In this document: positions 8,985-17,201 of the stretch, piece after piece
Layout: each line of letters begins with the position of its first letter
Position numbering within the stretch: position 1 is the stretch's first letter
NCBI RefSeq assembly: GCF_051175315.1
Contig: NZ_CP195100.1
Location: forward strand, 4,216,001 to 4,280,000
Reading direction: 5' to 3'
DNA length: 64,000 nucleotides
Source of the DNA: Tundrisphaera sp051175315
GTDB taxonomy: Bacteria; Planctomycetota; Planctomycetia; Isosphaerales; Isosphaeraceae
Position numbers and translations under genes: made by a program
Notes under the pieces: model-generated
What the model was told of the DNA's origin: nothing
The model's database searches: none
What the model saw: the letters and a program-made list of their open reading frames with translations, nothing else

Positions 8985-10064
8985 TCAACTCCCCACGAAC
9001 TGGGCGTAGAGGGTCCGGGCCTTGGCGATGTCGTTGGTCCCCTTGATGATCGCCCGGCCGTCGGGGAAGACGGTGAAGTCATGCCCCTCGGCGGCGAACC
9101 GGAGCATGAAGGCGTTGTGCTTGACCTCGCCGATGGCGCCGAGGCGGCGGGCCATGTCGGGGAAGTCGATCGGCTCGGGGCGGCGGGCGGCGATCTGGAC
9201 GGCGTTGCGCCCGCACAGGGTCGTCGTGTGCGACCCGAGGTCGCCGGCCAGCCACTCGTACTGGTGCCGCTGGCAACACGGACAGTCGACCTTGCCCAGC
9301 AGGCCCGCGACCTTGAGCCGGCGGAACTGCCAGTCCCAGACGTCGACCATGATCAGCTCGGTGTTCAGGGCGGAATCGGCCCCGCTCAGGAGCTTGATCG
9401 CCTCGACGGCCTCGAACGAGGCGATCACCGAGACCGCCGGGCCCAGGACGCCGGCCGTCTCGCAGGTCGGGGTCATGCCGGGCGGCGGGTTGTCCTCGAT
9501 CAGGCAGCGGAGGCAGGGCGTCTTCCCCGGCCGGATCGTCATGGTCTGGCCTTCGGAGCCGATCACCCCGCCGAAGATCCAGGGCTTGCCCAGCTTCACG
9601 GCGGCGTCGTTGATCAGGTAGCGGGTCTCGAAGTTATCGGTTCCGTCCAGGATCAGGTCGGCGTCGGCCACGAGGTCGAGGATGTTGGTGTGGTCGATGT
9701 CGGTCACGACCGGCTCGATCGTCACCGACGAGTTGATCCGCCGGAGCTTGCGGGCGGCGGCCTCGGCCTTGGGCAGGTTGGAGGCGACGTCGTCCTCGTC
9801 GAAGAGGATCTGGCGCTGGAGGTTGTGGGTCTCGATGAAGTCGCGGTCGACCAAGCGGATGTGCCCGACCCCGGCGCGGACCAGGTGATTGGCCAGGACC
9901 GTGCCCAGGGCGCCGCACCCGCAGATCGTGACCCGCGATTGCATCAACCGCCTCTGCCCGGCCTCGCCCAGATTGGGGAACCGGACCTGTCGGCTGTATC
10001 GGTCGAGGGGATCGGGGGTTGCGTCTCCGCCGAGGCCGGCGCTGTCGCTTGCCATGACCTTCAT
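8985..10064 (-). CDS. ThiF/MoeB-type adenylyltransferase for a ubiquitin-like sulfur carrier
   Basis: 359 residues. Enzymes of this family adenylate the C-terminal Gly-Gly of ThiS/MoaD-like proteins with ATP. The N-terminal DRYSRQVRFPNLGEAGQRRL is family-typical, followed by the nucleotide-binding VTICGCGALGTVLANHLVRAG, the DRDFIETHNLQRQ loop and DLILDGTDNFETRYLIND. Zinc-binding cysteines come in two pairs: PCLRC, and CPCC about 70 residues later. A C-terminal extension of about 85 residues (from TLCGRNAVQI) exceeds E. coli MoeB. ATG at 10064 has GAAGGG upstream; the ATG at 10055 is a possible alternative. Neighbours support a sulfur-transfer role. Confidence 0.88.
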   Translation of the reverse strand: MKVMASDSAGLGGDATPDPLDRYSRQVRFPNLGEAGQRRLMQSRVTICGCGALGTVLANHLVRAGVGHIRLVDRDFIETHNLQRQILFDEDDVASNLPKAEAAARKLRRINSSVTIEPVVTDIDHTNILDLVADADLILDGTDNFETRYLINDAAVKLGKPWIFGGVIGSEGQTMTIRPGKTPCLRCLIEDNPPPGMTPTCETAGVLGPAVSVIASFEAVEAIKLLSGADSALNTELIMVDVWDWQFRRLKVAGLLGKVDCPCCQRHQYEWLAGDLGSHTTTLCGRNAVQIAARRPEPIDFPDMARRLGAIGEVKHNAFMLRFAAEGHDFTVFPDGRAIIKGTNDIAKARTLYAQFVGS

Positions 10065-10096
10065 CTACCCTTCAGATCGCCCCCGGGGAGGGGCGG

Positions 10097-10347
10097 TTGG
10101 CTTCGTTTGGGATGCGGCGCGTTGGCTTCGTTTGGGCGAGTCGGATGGTTGCGATCGACCGACCGACCTCGGTCCAACTCGCCGGCGCCGTGGTTGGCAA
10201 GCCAACCACAGCCACCCAGGATTGAGTTCGTTTTTCCGGAGTCCTGGCCGAACCGGCGACATCGATTGGGTTCGTTTGGTATTCGGGTGGCGGTGGTTGG
10301 CTTGCCAACCACCGCGCCCGTGCCGCCCGACTTTGGGTTCGTTTGGC
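10097..10347. repeat. Intergenic repeat cluster: five TTGRSTTCGTTT motifs plus two palindromes
   Basis: The spacer between the ThiF-like and MoaD-like genes holds five copies of a 12-15-nt motif in one orientation: TTGGCTTCGTTTGGG at 10097 and 10122, TTGAGTTCGTTTTTC at 10222, TTGGGTTCGTTTGGT at 10266 and TTGGGTTCGTTTGGC at 10333. Two palindromes are interleaved. GTGGTTGGC-AA-GCCAACCAC at 10190-10209 and CGGTGGTTGGC-TT-GCCAACCACCG at 10291-10314 are the same element in opposite orientations. The block resembles a REP/BIME-type array. It fills the ~285-nt gap and no gene is seen in it. Confidence 0.75.
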
Positions 10348-10349
10348 GA

Positions 10350-10619
10350 TCAGCCTCCGGCGACGGCCGGGATGATGCTGACCTCGTCCCGGGCCTCGAC
10401 CTTGGTGTCGAGGTCTTCCAGGTAGCGGATGTCTTCGTTGTTGACGTAGACGTTGACGAACCGACGCAGCTCGGCGCCGTCGAACAGGCGTTCGCGGAGG
10501 GCGGGGTGGGCCTCGAAGACCTGGCCGAGGACTTCGCCGACCGTCGCGCCGGCGGCGTCGACGCTGTCGAGGTTATTGGCGTGCGGGCGGAGCGGGGTCG
10601 GGATGCGGACGACGGGCAT
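10350..10619 (-). CDS. MoaD/ThiS-family sulfur carrier protein
   Basis: 89-residue beta-grasp protein ending in the diagnostic Gly-Gly (VSIIPAVAGG), where the ThiF-like enzyme would form an acyl-adenylate and then a thiocarboxylate. VVRIPTPLRPHANNLDSVDA and FVNVYVNNEDIRYLEDLDTKV fit the MoaD/ThiS/CysO fold. The ATG at 10619 is preferred because AAGGACC lies upstream; a longer frame from 10679 lacks protein-like sequence. It lies between thrC and the ThiF-like gene on one strand. The CysO-like ending and thrC neighbour suggest amino-acid biosynthesis more than molybdopterin, but the acceptor is unknown. Confidence 0.88.
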   Translation of the reverse strand: MPVVRIPTPLRPHANNLDSVDAAGATVGEVLGQVFEAHPALRERLFDGAELRRFVNVYVNNEDIRYLEDLDTKVEARDEVSIIPAVAGG

Positions 10620-10724
10620 GATGCAAAGGTCCTTGCGGACCGGGGCCGCGTCGCCATTCGGGGCGACGCGCCTCGGCACTCGGTGCTGGGGAGAAGATAG
10701 GATGTTGCGTCTCGCCTGGGGAAC

Positions 10725-12005
10725 TCAGGCCCCGGCGCCGATCAGCTGGCCGGCGTCGGCGGGGGAGCCGACCAGGGCCTCGAACTCGTCGAGGCTGGGG
10801 CGGATCACGGCGGGCTTGTCGACCTTGCCGTGGAGCGCCTCCTGGGTCTTGAGGCCGTTGCCGGTGATGCACAGGACGGTCGACCCGTCGCGGTCGATCT
10901 TGCCCTGCTCGATCAGCTTGCGGGCCACGGCCAGGGTCACGCCGCCGGCGGTCTCGGCGAAGATCCCCTCGGTCTCGCCCAGCAGCTTCATGGCGTCGAC
11001 GATGGCGTCGTCGTCCACGTCCTCGCTCCAGCCGCCGCTCTCGCGGATCAGCTGGGAGGCGAAGTAGCCGTCGGCCGGGTCGCCGATGGCCAGGCTCTTG
11101 GCGATCGTCTTGGGGTCGCGGACCGGCCGGACCTTCATGGCGTCGGACTTGACCGTGTGCGAGATCGGGTTGCACCCGGTCGCCTGGGCGCCGAACATCT
11201 TGGTGCGGACCGGGCCGTCGATGATGCCGAGGGTGGCGAACTCGTTGAACGACTTGTGGATCTTGCCGATCAGGCTGCCGCCGGCCATCGGGGCGACGAC
11301 GTGGTCGGGGATCCGCCAGCCCATCGCCTCGGCGATCTCGAAGCCCATCGTCTTGGACCCCTCGGCGTAGAACGGCCGGAGGTTGACGTTGACGAAGCCC
11401 CAGCCGTACTTGAAGGCGATCTGCGAGCAGAGCCGGTTGACGTGGTCGTAGTTGCCCTTGATGGCGATGACCTTCGCCCCATAGATGCTGGCGCCCAGCA
11501 CCTTGCCGGCTTCCAGGTCGTCGGGGATCAAGACGTAGGCTTCCAGACCGGCGGCGGCGGCGTTGGCCGCGACGCTCCCGGCCAGGTTGCCGGTGGAGGC
11601 GCACCCCACGGTGCGGAAGCCGAGCTCGACGGCCTTGCTCAGGGCCACGGCGACCACGCGATCCTTGAACGAGAGGGTCGGGTGGTTGACCGCGTCGTTC
11701 TTGATGTAAAGCTCGGCCACGCCCAGGGCCTTGGCCAGGCGATCGGCGCGGATCAGGGGGGTCCCGCCGACGTGGAGGCCGACCGTGGGCTCGCCGTCGA
11801 TCGGCAGCAGTTCGCGATAGCGCCAGATCGTCCGGGGGCGGGAGAGGATCGCCTCGCGGGTCATCGTCCGGCCGACGGCCTCGTAGTCATAGACGACTTC
11901 GAGGGGGCCGAAGTCCTCGGTGCAGAAGTTGAGGGCTTCCTTGGGATAGAGCTTGCCACAGAGGCGACACTTCAGGCCGAGGACGAGTTCGTCGGACACC
12001 GGCAT
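10725..12005 (-). CDS. thrC: Threonine synthase (PLP fold type II)
   Basis: 426 residues. Converts O-phospho-L-homoserine to threonine with PLP. An N-terminal zinc-ribbon-like stretch (CRLCGKLYPKEALNFC) is followed by GLHVGGTPLIRADRLA and the PLP lysine K114 in NHPTLSFKDRVV. The phosphate-binding GCASTGNLAGSVAANAA and the C-terminal VLCITGNGLKTQEAL also fit. The ATG at 12005 gives the usual N-terminus; GGGAG lies only a few nt upstream. The next gene on the strand encodes a MoaD/ThiS carrier, so a thiocarboxylate-dependent sulfhydrylase role, as for CysM with CysO, is a weaker alternative. Confidence 0.9.
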   Translation of the reverse strand: MPVSDELVLGLKCRLCGKLYPKEALNFCTEDFGPLEVVYDYEAVGRTMTREAILSRPRTIWRYRELLPIDGEPTVGLHVGGTPLIRADRLAKALGVAELYIKNDAVNHPTLSFKDRVVAVALSKAVELGFRTVGCASTGNLAGSVAANAAAAGLEAYVLIPDDLEAGKVLGASIYGAKVIAIKGNYDHVNRLCSQIAFKYGWGFVNVNLRPFYAEGSKTMGFEIAEAMGWRIPDHVVAPMAGGSLIGKIHKSFNEFATLGIIDGPVRTKMFGAQATGCNPISHTVKSDAMKVRPVRDPKTIAKSLAIGDPADGYFASQLIRESGGWSEDVDDDAIVDAMKLLGETEGIFAETAGGVTLAVARKLIEQGKIDRDGSTVLCITGNGLKTQEALHGKVDKPAVIRPSLDEFEALVGSPADAGQLIGAGA

Positions 12006-12438
12006 ATCTCCCGACAAGGCCGTTCCACCGTCCCGCGAGTCGCGAGGGGATTCGGGCCCGAACCAGGGAACCGGACGAACCGAAAAGCATGGGTCCGTCC
12101 GCGGTGCGCGCACGTTCTGATCGGCGAGTGTATGAGGGGACGGGTTGGAAGGCAGGAAGGGCTGTAGGTGCGGACGCGGGGATGTGCGCCGACCTCAGAC
12201 CATCTTATCTGTCCCATCGCGATTCCCTGGGGGCGTTGCCGCCGGGTGCGATAGGGCAGGAGTTAGCACCAGCATCCGCCGTGATGGCAGACCGGTTGCT
12301 GTGGCGTCGTCGGGCCCGTCCCTCAGCCACTCTGGATAAGATGCGCACCGAATTATGACGCCCCAACTCTACAGATCCCGGGGCGGTTCGTCAAGGAACC
12401 GCCCGAGGATCGGGGCGAAAAGTCACCGCGCCATCGGC
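12006..12438. other. Intergenic region between thrC and a small secreted gene
   Basis: About 430 nt upstream of thrC and downstream of the 12439-12780 gene, both on the minus strand. It must hold the thrC promoter and leader, but no convincing -35/-10 pair, riboswitch-like fold or small gene was recognised. Local AT content is somewhat higher around 12200-12360. Confidence 0.4.
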
Positions 12439-12780
12439 TTATTCGGCAGCCTTGTTCTTGCCGGCGTACTTCTCGATGTTGACCTTGGAAGCGACGCCGT
12501 CCTCGTGGGTCACCTTGACCTTGGTCCCCTTCTTGAGCTTGGAGATGTCGAACTTCTTGGCCGTCTTGCCCTTGGGGTTGACCCACTCGGTGTCGTCCTT
12601 GACGGTGACGTCGACGTCCTTCTCGGGGTCCTCCTGGGTGACGACGAACTTCTTGTTATCGGCGTCGACCGACTTGACGGTGCCCAGCAGCTCGGCGGCG
12701 AAGGCGGTGCCCAGGGTCAGGGCCAGCGAGGCGAAGGCGGCGAAGACGGCGGTCATCATCGAGCGGCGGGTCTGGGGCAT
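12439..12780 (-). CDS. Small secreted/periplasmic protein, unknown
   Basis: 113 residues. MPQTRRSMMTAVFAAFASLALTLGTAFAA is a clear signal peptide. The mature part (ELLGTVKSVDADNKKFVVTQ...) is a small Lys/Asp-rich beta domain with strand blocks such as DVTVKDDTEWVN and GTKVKVTHEDGVASKVNIEKY, probably OB-like. The ATG at 12780 has GGGAG 9 nt upstream and is preferred over the ATG at 12804, which would put eight residues before the signal peptide. It stands alone, divergent from putA. No enzymatic motif is seen. Confidence 0.75.
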   Translation of the reverse strand: MPQTRRSMMTAVFAAFASLALTLGTAFAAELLGTVKSVDADNKKFVVTQEDPEKDVDVTVKDDTEWVNPKGKTAKKFDISKLKKGTKVKVTHEDGVASKVNIEKYAGKNKAAE

Positions 12781-12953
12781 GGGCGGGATCTCCCTGGCTT
12801 TCATGGGGCATTCGGAAGGCCGTGCGTCCCCGACGCGGGGGACGCGACGCGAGAGGGCTGGCCCTCGGGATCAGTCGCAACTCTCGGACACGAGGCGCGG
12901 CGCCGGTCCGCGAACGGATCGAACCATCCGGGTCCCGGGTCCGTTCCTACCTA

Positions 12954-12959
12954 TATAAT
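12954..12959 (+). promoter_or_regulatory. Possible -10 box upstream of putA
   Basis: A perfect TATAAT lies in GC-rich sequence about 90 nt before the putA start. No good TTGACA-like hexamer is seen 16-18 nt upstream, so this is a -10 call only. Confidence 0.35.
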
Positions 12960-13048
12960 GAAGCGGTCGGGGGCGGGGAAGGAGTCGCCGGGCTCGCGCG
13001 TCGGGCTTCCCCCGATTTCGCGGCAACTTCACAGGGGAGGCCAGGACC

Positions 13049-16000
13049 GTGACGATGATCGCGCATCCCGCGACGCCGGTCGCATCGACCCCGCACGACG
13101 TCGAGGGGCGGGCCCAGGCCATCGGCCGCTCGCTGTTCGCCGAGGTGGCGCGGGGCCGCTCCATCCTGTCGAGGGGATGGTGGGACGACCGGGCGATGGC
13201 CCTGACGATGGACGACCCGGAGGTCAAGGCCCAGCTGTTCCGGTTCATCGATGCCCTGCCGGGGCTGGAGAAGCCCGAGGCCGTGGGCCGGCACCTCCGC
13301 GAGTACCTGGGGGAGGCCGAGGAGCGGGTCCCCTGGTGGATGAACCTGGGCGTGGGCCTGGCCCCGCCCGGCACCGCCCGCGAGAAGCTCCTGTCCGGCC
13401 TGGCGCGGGCGTCGGCCACCCACATGGCCGGCCGGTTCATCGCCGGGGCCACGCCGGCCGAGGCGTTCCGGACCGTCCGGCAACTCCGCAGGCGCGGGGT
13501 CGGCTTCACCGCCGACCTGCTGGGCGAGGCGGTCATCAGCGACCGCGAGGCCGAGGCTTATGCCGCCACCTGCGTCGAACTGCTGCGCGGGCTGGCCGGC
13601 CCCCTGAGCCAGGAGCCCGAAGTCCCGACGATCGACCGCGACCAGCACGGGCCGATCCCCCGGGTCAACCTGTCGCTCAAGCTCACCAGCCTCACGCCCC
13701 GGTTCGACGCCCTGTATGCCGAGTCGACGATCCGCCGGGTCGCCGAGCGGCTCCGGCCGATCCTCCGGGTGGCCCGCGAGGTCGGGGCGTTCGTCAACGT
13801 GGACATGGAGCAGTACGCCCACAAGGATTTGACCTACGCGATCTTCTGCGCGGTCCTCTCCGAGCCCGAGTTCCGCGACTGGGCCAACGTCGGCATCGTG
13901 GCGCAGGCGTATCTGCCCGAGGCCGAGGGGGATCTCCGCGCCCTGGCCGACTGGGCCCACGTCCGCGGCACGCCGGTCTCGGTCCGGCTGGTAAAGGGGG
14001 CCTACTGGGATTACGAGACCACGATCGCCCGCCAGATGGGCTGGCCGGTGCCGGTCTATCCCGAGAAGTGGGCGACCGACGCCAGCTACGAGCGCTGCGC
14101 CCGGTTCCTCCTGGAGCACCACGAGACGCTCCGCCCGGCCTTCGGCAGCCACAACCTCCGGAGCCTATCGTACGCGATCGCCACGGCCGAGGCCCTGGGC
14201 GTGCCGCAACTCGGCTACGAGATCCAGATGCTCCACGGGATGGGCGGGCCGGCCGAATCGGCGCTGGTGAGGCGCGGGCATCGGGTCCGGGTCTACACCC
14301 CTTATGGGGCGATGCTGCCGGGGATGGCCTACCTGGTCCGCCGCCTCCTGGAGAACACGTCCAACGAGTCGTTCCTCAAGGCCAGCAACGCCGGCCGGGC
14401 CGACATCGACGCCCTTCTACGCAACCCCGAGGAGGTCGGAGCCATGCTGCTGTCGCGCAAGAAGAAGGCCCCGGCCGCGCCGGGGGCGATCCCGCCGTTC
14501 CGCAATGAGCCGCTGACCGACTTCACCCGCGCCGAGCCCCGCGCGGCGATGGCCGAGGCGCTGGCGCAGGTCAAGGGATGGCTCGACGGGGAGTATGGCC
14601 CGATGATCGGCGGCGAGCCGATCCGCTCCGGGGAGGTCTCCTCGGTCGCGGCCCCCGGCGATCGGACGCTGGTCGTCTCCCGGACCGCGATGGCGACCGC
14701 CGCCGACGCCGACCGCGCCGTGGCCGCCGCGCGGGACGGGTTCGCCGACTGGTCGAAGGTGGAGCCACGAAAGCGGGCCGATGTCCTGCTGCGGGCCGCC
14801 GCGATCTTCCGCGCCCGCCGGTTCGAGCTGGCGGCGTGGGAGGTCTACGAGTGCGGCAAGCCCTGGCGCGAGGCCGACGGCGACGTGGCCGAGGCGATCG
14901 ACTTCTGCGAGTTCTACGCCCGCGAGATGATCCGCCTGGCCGAGCCGTCCCGCCGCGACGTGCCGGGGGAAACCAACCGGATCGACAAGATCGCCCGGGG
15001 CGTGGTCGTGGTCATCCCCCCCTGGAACTTCCCCCTGGCGATCCCGACCGGCATGGTGGCCGCCGCCCTGGTGGCGGGCAACTCGGTGATCCTCAAGCCG
15101 GCCGAGCAGTCGCCGGCGATGGCCTGGCACCTGGTCAAGGTCCTCCGCGAGGCGGGCGTCCCGGATGGGGCCCTCCAGTACCTGCCCGGGAAGGGCGAGG
15201 TGGTCGGGCAGGCCTTGGTGGACGACCCACGGGTCGACCTGATCGCGTTCACCGGGTCCAAGGCGGTCGGCCTGGAGATCAACCGTCGCGCGGCCGAGCC
15301 CCGGCCGGATCAGCATCACGTCAAGCGGGTGATCGCCGAGATGGGGGGCAAGAACGCCGTGATCATCGACGACGACGCCGACCTCGACGAGGCGGTGGTC
15401 GGCGTGATCCGGAGCGCCTTCGGCTATGCCGGGCAGAAGTGCTCGGCCTGCTCGCGGGTGATCGTCCTGGACGGGATCTACGACGCCTTCGTCGCCCGAT
15501 TGGCCGAGGCCGCGCGGTCGGTCGTGGTCGGCCCGCCCGAGGACCCCGAGACGCTGGTCGGCCCGGTCATCGACGCCGACGCCCGCGACCGGGTCCGCGA
15601 CTACGCCCGGATCGCCCGCGAGGAAGGGCGGACGATCCTCGACCTCGACATCGGCGAGCTTGCCCAGCGCGGCCACTACGTCGGCCCGGTGATCGTGGCC
15701 GACGTGGCCCCGGACGCCCGCGTGGCCCAGGAAGAAATCTTCGGCCCGGTCCTCGCCGTGATCCGGGCCCGCGACCTCGACGACGCCCTGCGGATCGCCG
15801 ATGCCACGCCCTATGCCCTGACCGGCGGGATCTATTCCCGGAGCCCCGGCCACATCGAGCGATTCAAGCGCGAGGCGCGGGTCGGCAACCTCTACATCAA
15901 CCGGCCGATCACCGGCGCCCTGGTGGACCGCCAGCCGTTCGGCGGCTTCCGCCTCTCCGGGATCGGCACCAAGGCGGGGGGCTCGGACTACCTCGACGAG

Positions 16001-16087
16001 TTCTTGCTCACCCGCACCGTCACCGAGAACACCCTCCGACGCGGCTTCGCCCCCGACGCGGACGCCGAGGCCGTGGAAGGGGCCTGA
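13049..16087 (+). CDS. putA: Bifunctional proline dehydrogenase / glutamate-semialdehyde dehydrogenase
   Basis: 1012 residues. Oxidises proline to pyrroline-5-carboxylate (FAD) and on to glutamate (NAD). The PRODH barrel occupies roughly residues 90-470: RVNLSLKLTSLTPRFDALY, VNVDMEQYAHKD, RLVKGAYWDYE, FGSHNLRSL, YEIQMLHGMGGP and RVYTPYGAMLPGMAYLVRRLLEN. The aldehyde dehydrogenase part follows: VVVIPPWNFPLAIP, AFTGSKAVGLEI, VIAEMGGKNAVIID, catalytic Cys in YAGQKCSACSRV, and EEIFGPVLAV. There is no N-terminal ribbon-helix-helix domain, so it should not act as its own repressor. GTG start at 13049 follows GGGGAGG by 8 nt. It is monocistronic. Confidence 0.95.
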   Translation: MTMIAHPATPVASTPHDVEGRAQAIGRSLFAEVARGRSILSRGWWDDRAMALTMDDPEVKAQLFRFIDALPGLEKPEAVGRHLREYLGEAEERVPWWMNLGVGLAPPGTAREKLLSGLARASATHMAGRFIAGATPAEAFRTVRQLRRRGVGFTADLLGEAVISDREAEAYAATCVELLRGLAGPLSQEPEVPTIDRDQHGPIPRVNLSLKLTSLTPRFDALYAESTIRRVAERLRPILRVAREVGAFVNVDMEQYAHKDLTYAIFCAVLSEPEFRDWANVGIVAQAYLPEAEGDLRALADWAHVRGTPVSVRLVKGAYWDYETTIARQMGWPVPVYPEKWATDASYERCARFLLEHHETLRPAFGSHNLRSLSYAIATAEALGVPQLGYEIQMLHGMGGPAESALVRRGHRVRVYTPYGAMLPGMAYLVRRLLENTSNESFLKASNAGRADIDALLRNPEEVGAMLLSRKKKAPAAPGAIPPFRNEPLTDFTRAEPRAAMAEALAQVKGWLDGEYGPMIGGEPIRSGEVSSVAAPGDRTLVVSRTAMATAADADRAVAAARDGFADWSKVEPRKRADVLLRAAAIFRARRFELAAWEVYECGKPWREADGDVAEAIDFCEFYAREMIRLAEPSRRDVPGETNRIDKIARGVVVVIPPWNFPLAIPTGMVAAALVAGNSVILKPAEQSPAMAWHLVKVLREAGVPDGALQYLPGKGEVVGQALVDDPRVDLIAFTGSKAVGLEINRRAAEPRPDQHHVKRVIAEMGGKNAVIIDDDADLDEAVVGVIRSAFGYAGQKCSACSRVIVLDGIYDAFVARLAEAARSVVVGPPEDPETLVGPVIDADARDRVRDYARIAREEGRTILDLDIGELAQRGHYVGPVIVADVAPDARVAQEEIFGPVLAVIRARDLDDALRIADATPYALTGGIYSRSPGHIERFKREARVGNLYINRPITGALVDRQPFGGFRLSGIGTKAGGSDYLDEFLLTRTVTENTLRRGFAPDADAEAVEGA

Positions 16088-16094
16088 GCAGTTT

Positions 16095-16140
16095 GGCCGA
16101 TGCCGCCCCCTGGGCCGAACCCGAGGGGGCGACATCGGCC
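16095..16140. terminator. Bidirectional terminator hairpin between putA and the YbaK-like gene
   Basis: A 17-bp stem with a single mismatch: GGCCGATGCCGCCCCCT (16095-16111) against AGGGGGCGACATCGGCC (16124-16140), loop of 12 nt. It fills the 58-nt gap between convergent genes and could serve both. No T-run follows on either side. Confidence 0.6.
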
Positions 16141-16145
16141 CGGTC

Positions 16146-16637
16146 TCAACCCGCCTTGCGGCTGCGCGGGCGGCGCGGGGAGATCGGCTCGGCGAATCGG
16201 GCCTTGAGCGGCGACTCGATCGCCTCGTAGTCGCGGAAGCGCATCCGGACCCCTTCGTGGGTGGTGTTCGCCACGAAGACGATCTCCGACCCGCCCGACA
16301 GGCTGGTGTCGACCACCGTGGCGATCCCGTACAGTTGCCCGAACGGGGGCAGCACGCCCGGCTCGCAGTCGGCGAAAATCTGCTCGACCTCGGCCTCGGT
16401 GGCGATCCTCGTCTCCACCCCGCCCAGGGTCCGGCCCAGGCGCTCCAGGTCGATGCGATGGGTGGCGGGCAAGACGGCCAGGGCATACCCCTCGCCGGCC
16501 CTGACCAGCACCCCCTTCGCCACGCAGCGGCCGGGCACGTGGATGCTCTCCGCCAGGTGCGAGGCCGAATGAGACGGCCGGTGCAGGAACACCTCGAAGC
16601 GTGCCGACCGGCTCTTGAGGAATTCGCGGATGATCAT
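16146..16637 (-). CDS. YbaK/EbsC-type aminoacyl-tRNA deacylase-like protein
   Basis: 163 residues with the YbaK/ProX editing-domain fold; relatives hydrolyse mischarged tRNAs such as Ala- or Cys-tRNA(Pro). Features are RFEVFLHRPSHSASHLAESIHVPGRCVAKGVLV near the N-terminus, YALAVLPATHRIDLERL and PGVLPPFGQLYGIATVVD, where GxxxPFG is the family substrate-pocket motif. The C-terminus is basic (SPRRPRSRKAG). ATG at 16637 has GGGAGG 7 nt upstream. tRNA specificity cannot be told. Confidence 0.85.
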   Translation of the reverse strand: MIIREFLKSRSARFEVFLHRPSHSASHLAESIHVPGRCVAKGVLVRAGEGYALAVLPATHRIDLERLGRTLGGVETRIATEAEVEQIFADCEPGVLPPFGQLYGIATVVDTSLSGGSEIVFVANTTHEGVRMRFRDYEAIESPLKARFAEPISPRRPRSRKAG

Positions 16638-16667
16638 GAGGCTGCCTCCCAGGGTGTTACTTTGGGT

Positions 16668-16696
16668 AATATAGAACAATTACGCCACTTCGGCAA
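16668..16696 (-). promoter_or_regulatory. Promoter of the YbaK-like gene
   Basis: TTGCCG (16691-16696) and TATATT (16668-16673) on the minus strand with a 17-nt spacer. The expected start near 16661 leaves a 24-nt leader before the ATG at 16637. Confidence 0.5.
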
Positions 16697-16784
16697 CAAT
16701 CTCCATCCGGTCAAATCAGGGAGATCTTGCCGGGCAAAACCCGGCTCCGACACCGAACCGACGATCGGATCCCGGAAAGGTCGC

Positions 16785-16814
16785 TTGAATCTGGCAGGTC
16801 CGACGTGTTAGGAT
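16785..16814 (+). promoter_or_regulatory. Promoter of rpsT
   Basis: TTGAAT (16785-16790) and TAGGAT (16809-16814) with an 18-nt spacer, about 70 nt before the rpsT start and divergent from the YbaK-like gene's promoter. Confidence 0.45.
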
Positions 16815-16885
16815 CCGCAATTCGCCGGAGCCGGATGATCCGGCGGCGGGTATCTCGCGAACAGTTCGAGCCTCTGGACCCAGCA

Positions 16886-17164
16886 ATGCCGAATACGCCC
16901 TCAGCGATCAAGCGTTTGAAGCAGAGCGAGAAGCGCAGGCTGCACAACCGGATTGCCAAGAAGATCATCAAGACCTACACCAAGAAGACCCTCGCCGCCC
17001 TCGCGGCCAAGGATTTCGAAAAGGCCGAGGCCGACTACCGGACCACGGTCGCGAAGATCGCCAAGGCGGGCGTCCGCCGAGTCCTGCACCCCAACACCGC
17101 CGACCGCCGCAAGAGCCGCCTGGCCCGGGTGTATGCCGCGGCCGTGGCGAAGGCCAAGGCCTGA
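16886..17164 (+). CDS. rpsT: Ribosomal protein S20
   Basis: 92 residues, Lys/Arg/Ala-rich and all-helical, the usual size. MPNTPSAIKRLKQSEKRRLHNR is the family start; KTYTKKTLAALAAKDFEKAEADY and GVRRVLHPNTADRRKSRLARVYAA complete it. Binds 16S rRNA in the 30S body. The ATG at 16886 is fixed by homology; the ribosome binding site is weak. The next gene starts 37 nt downstream on the same strand. Confidence 0.96.
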   Translation: MPNTPSAIKRLKQSEKRRLHNRIAKKIIKTYTKKTLAALAAKDFEKAEADYRTTVAKIAKAGVRRVLHPNTADRRKSRLARVYAAAVAKAKA

Positions 17165-17201
17165 TCGGATTCGTGGGAAGGCGGGGAAGGGAGCGACCGG
17201 C

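Noticed and set aside
10072..10308. Small minus-strand frames in the repeat spacer (for example 78 residues with NEANRPSPGAI)
   Set aside because: They are translations of the repeated DNA motif and palindromes, without ribosome binding sites. The DNA repeat explains them better.
7647..10700. A 1017-residue plus-strand open frame across four minus-strand genes
   Set aside because: It is a Gly/Val/Asp-rich antisense frame of the desulfurase, ThiF and MoaD genes; the minus-strand proteins carry clear family motifs.
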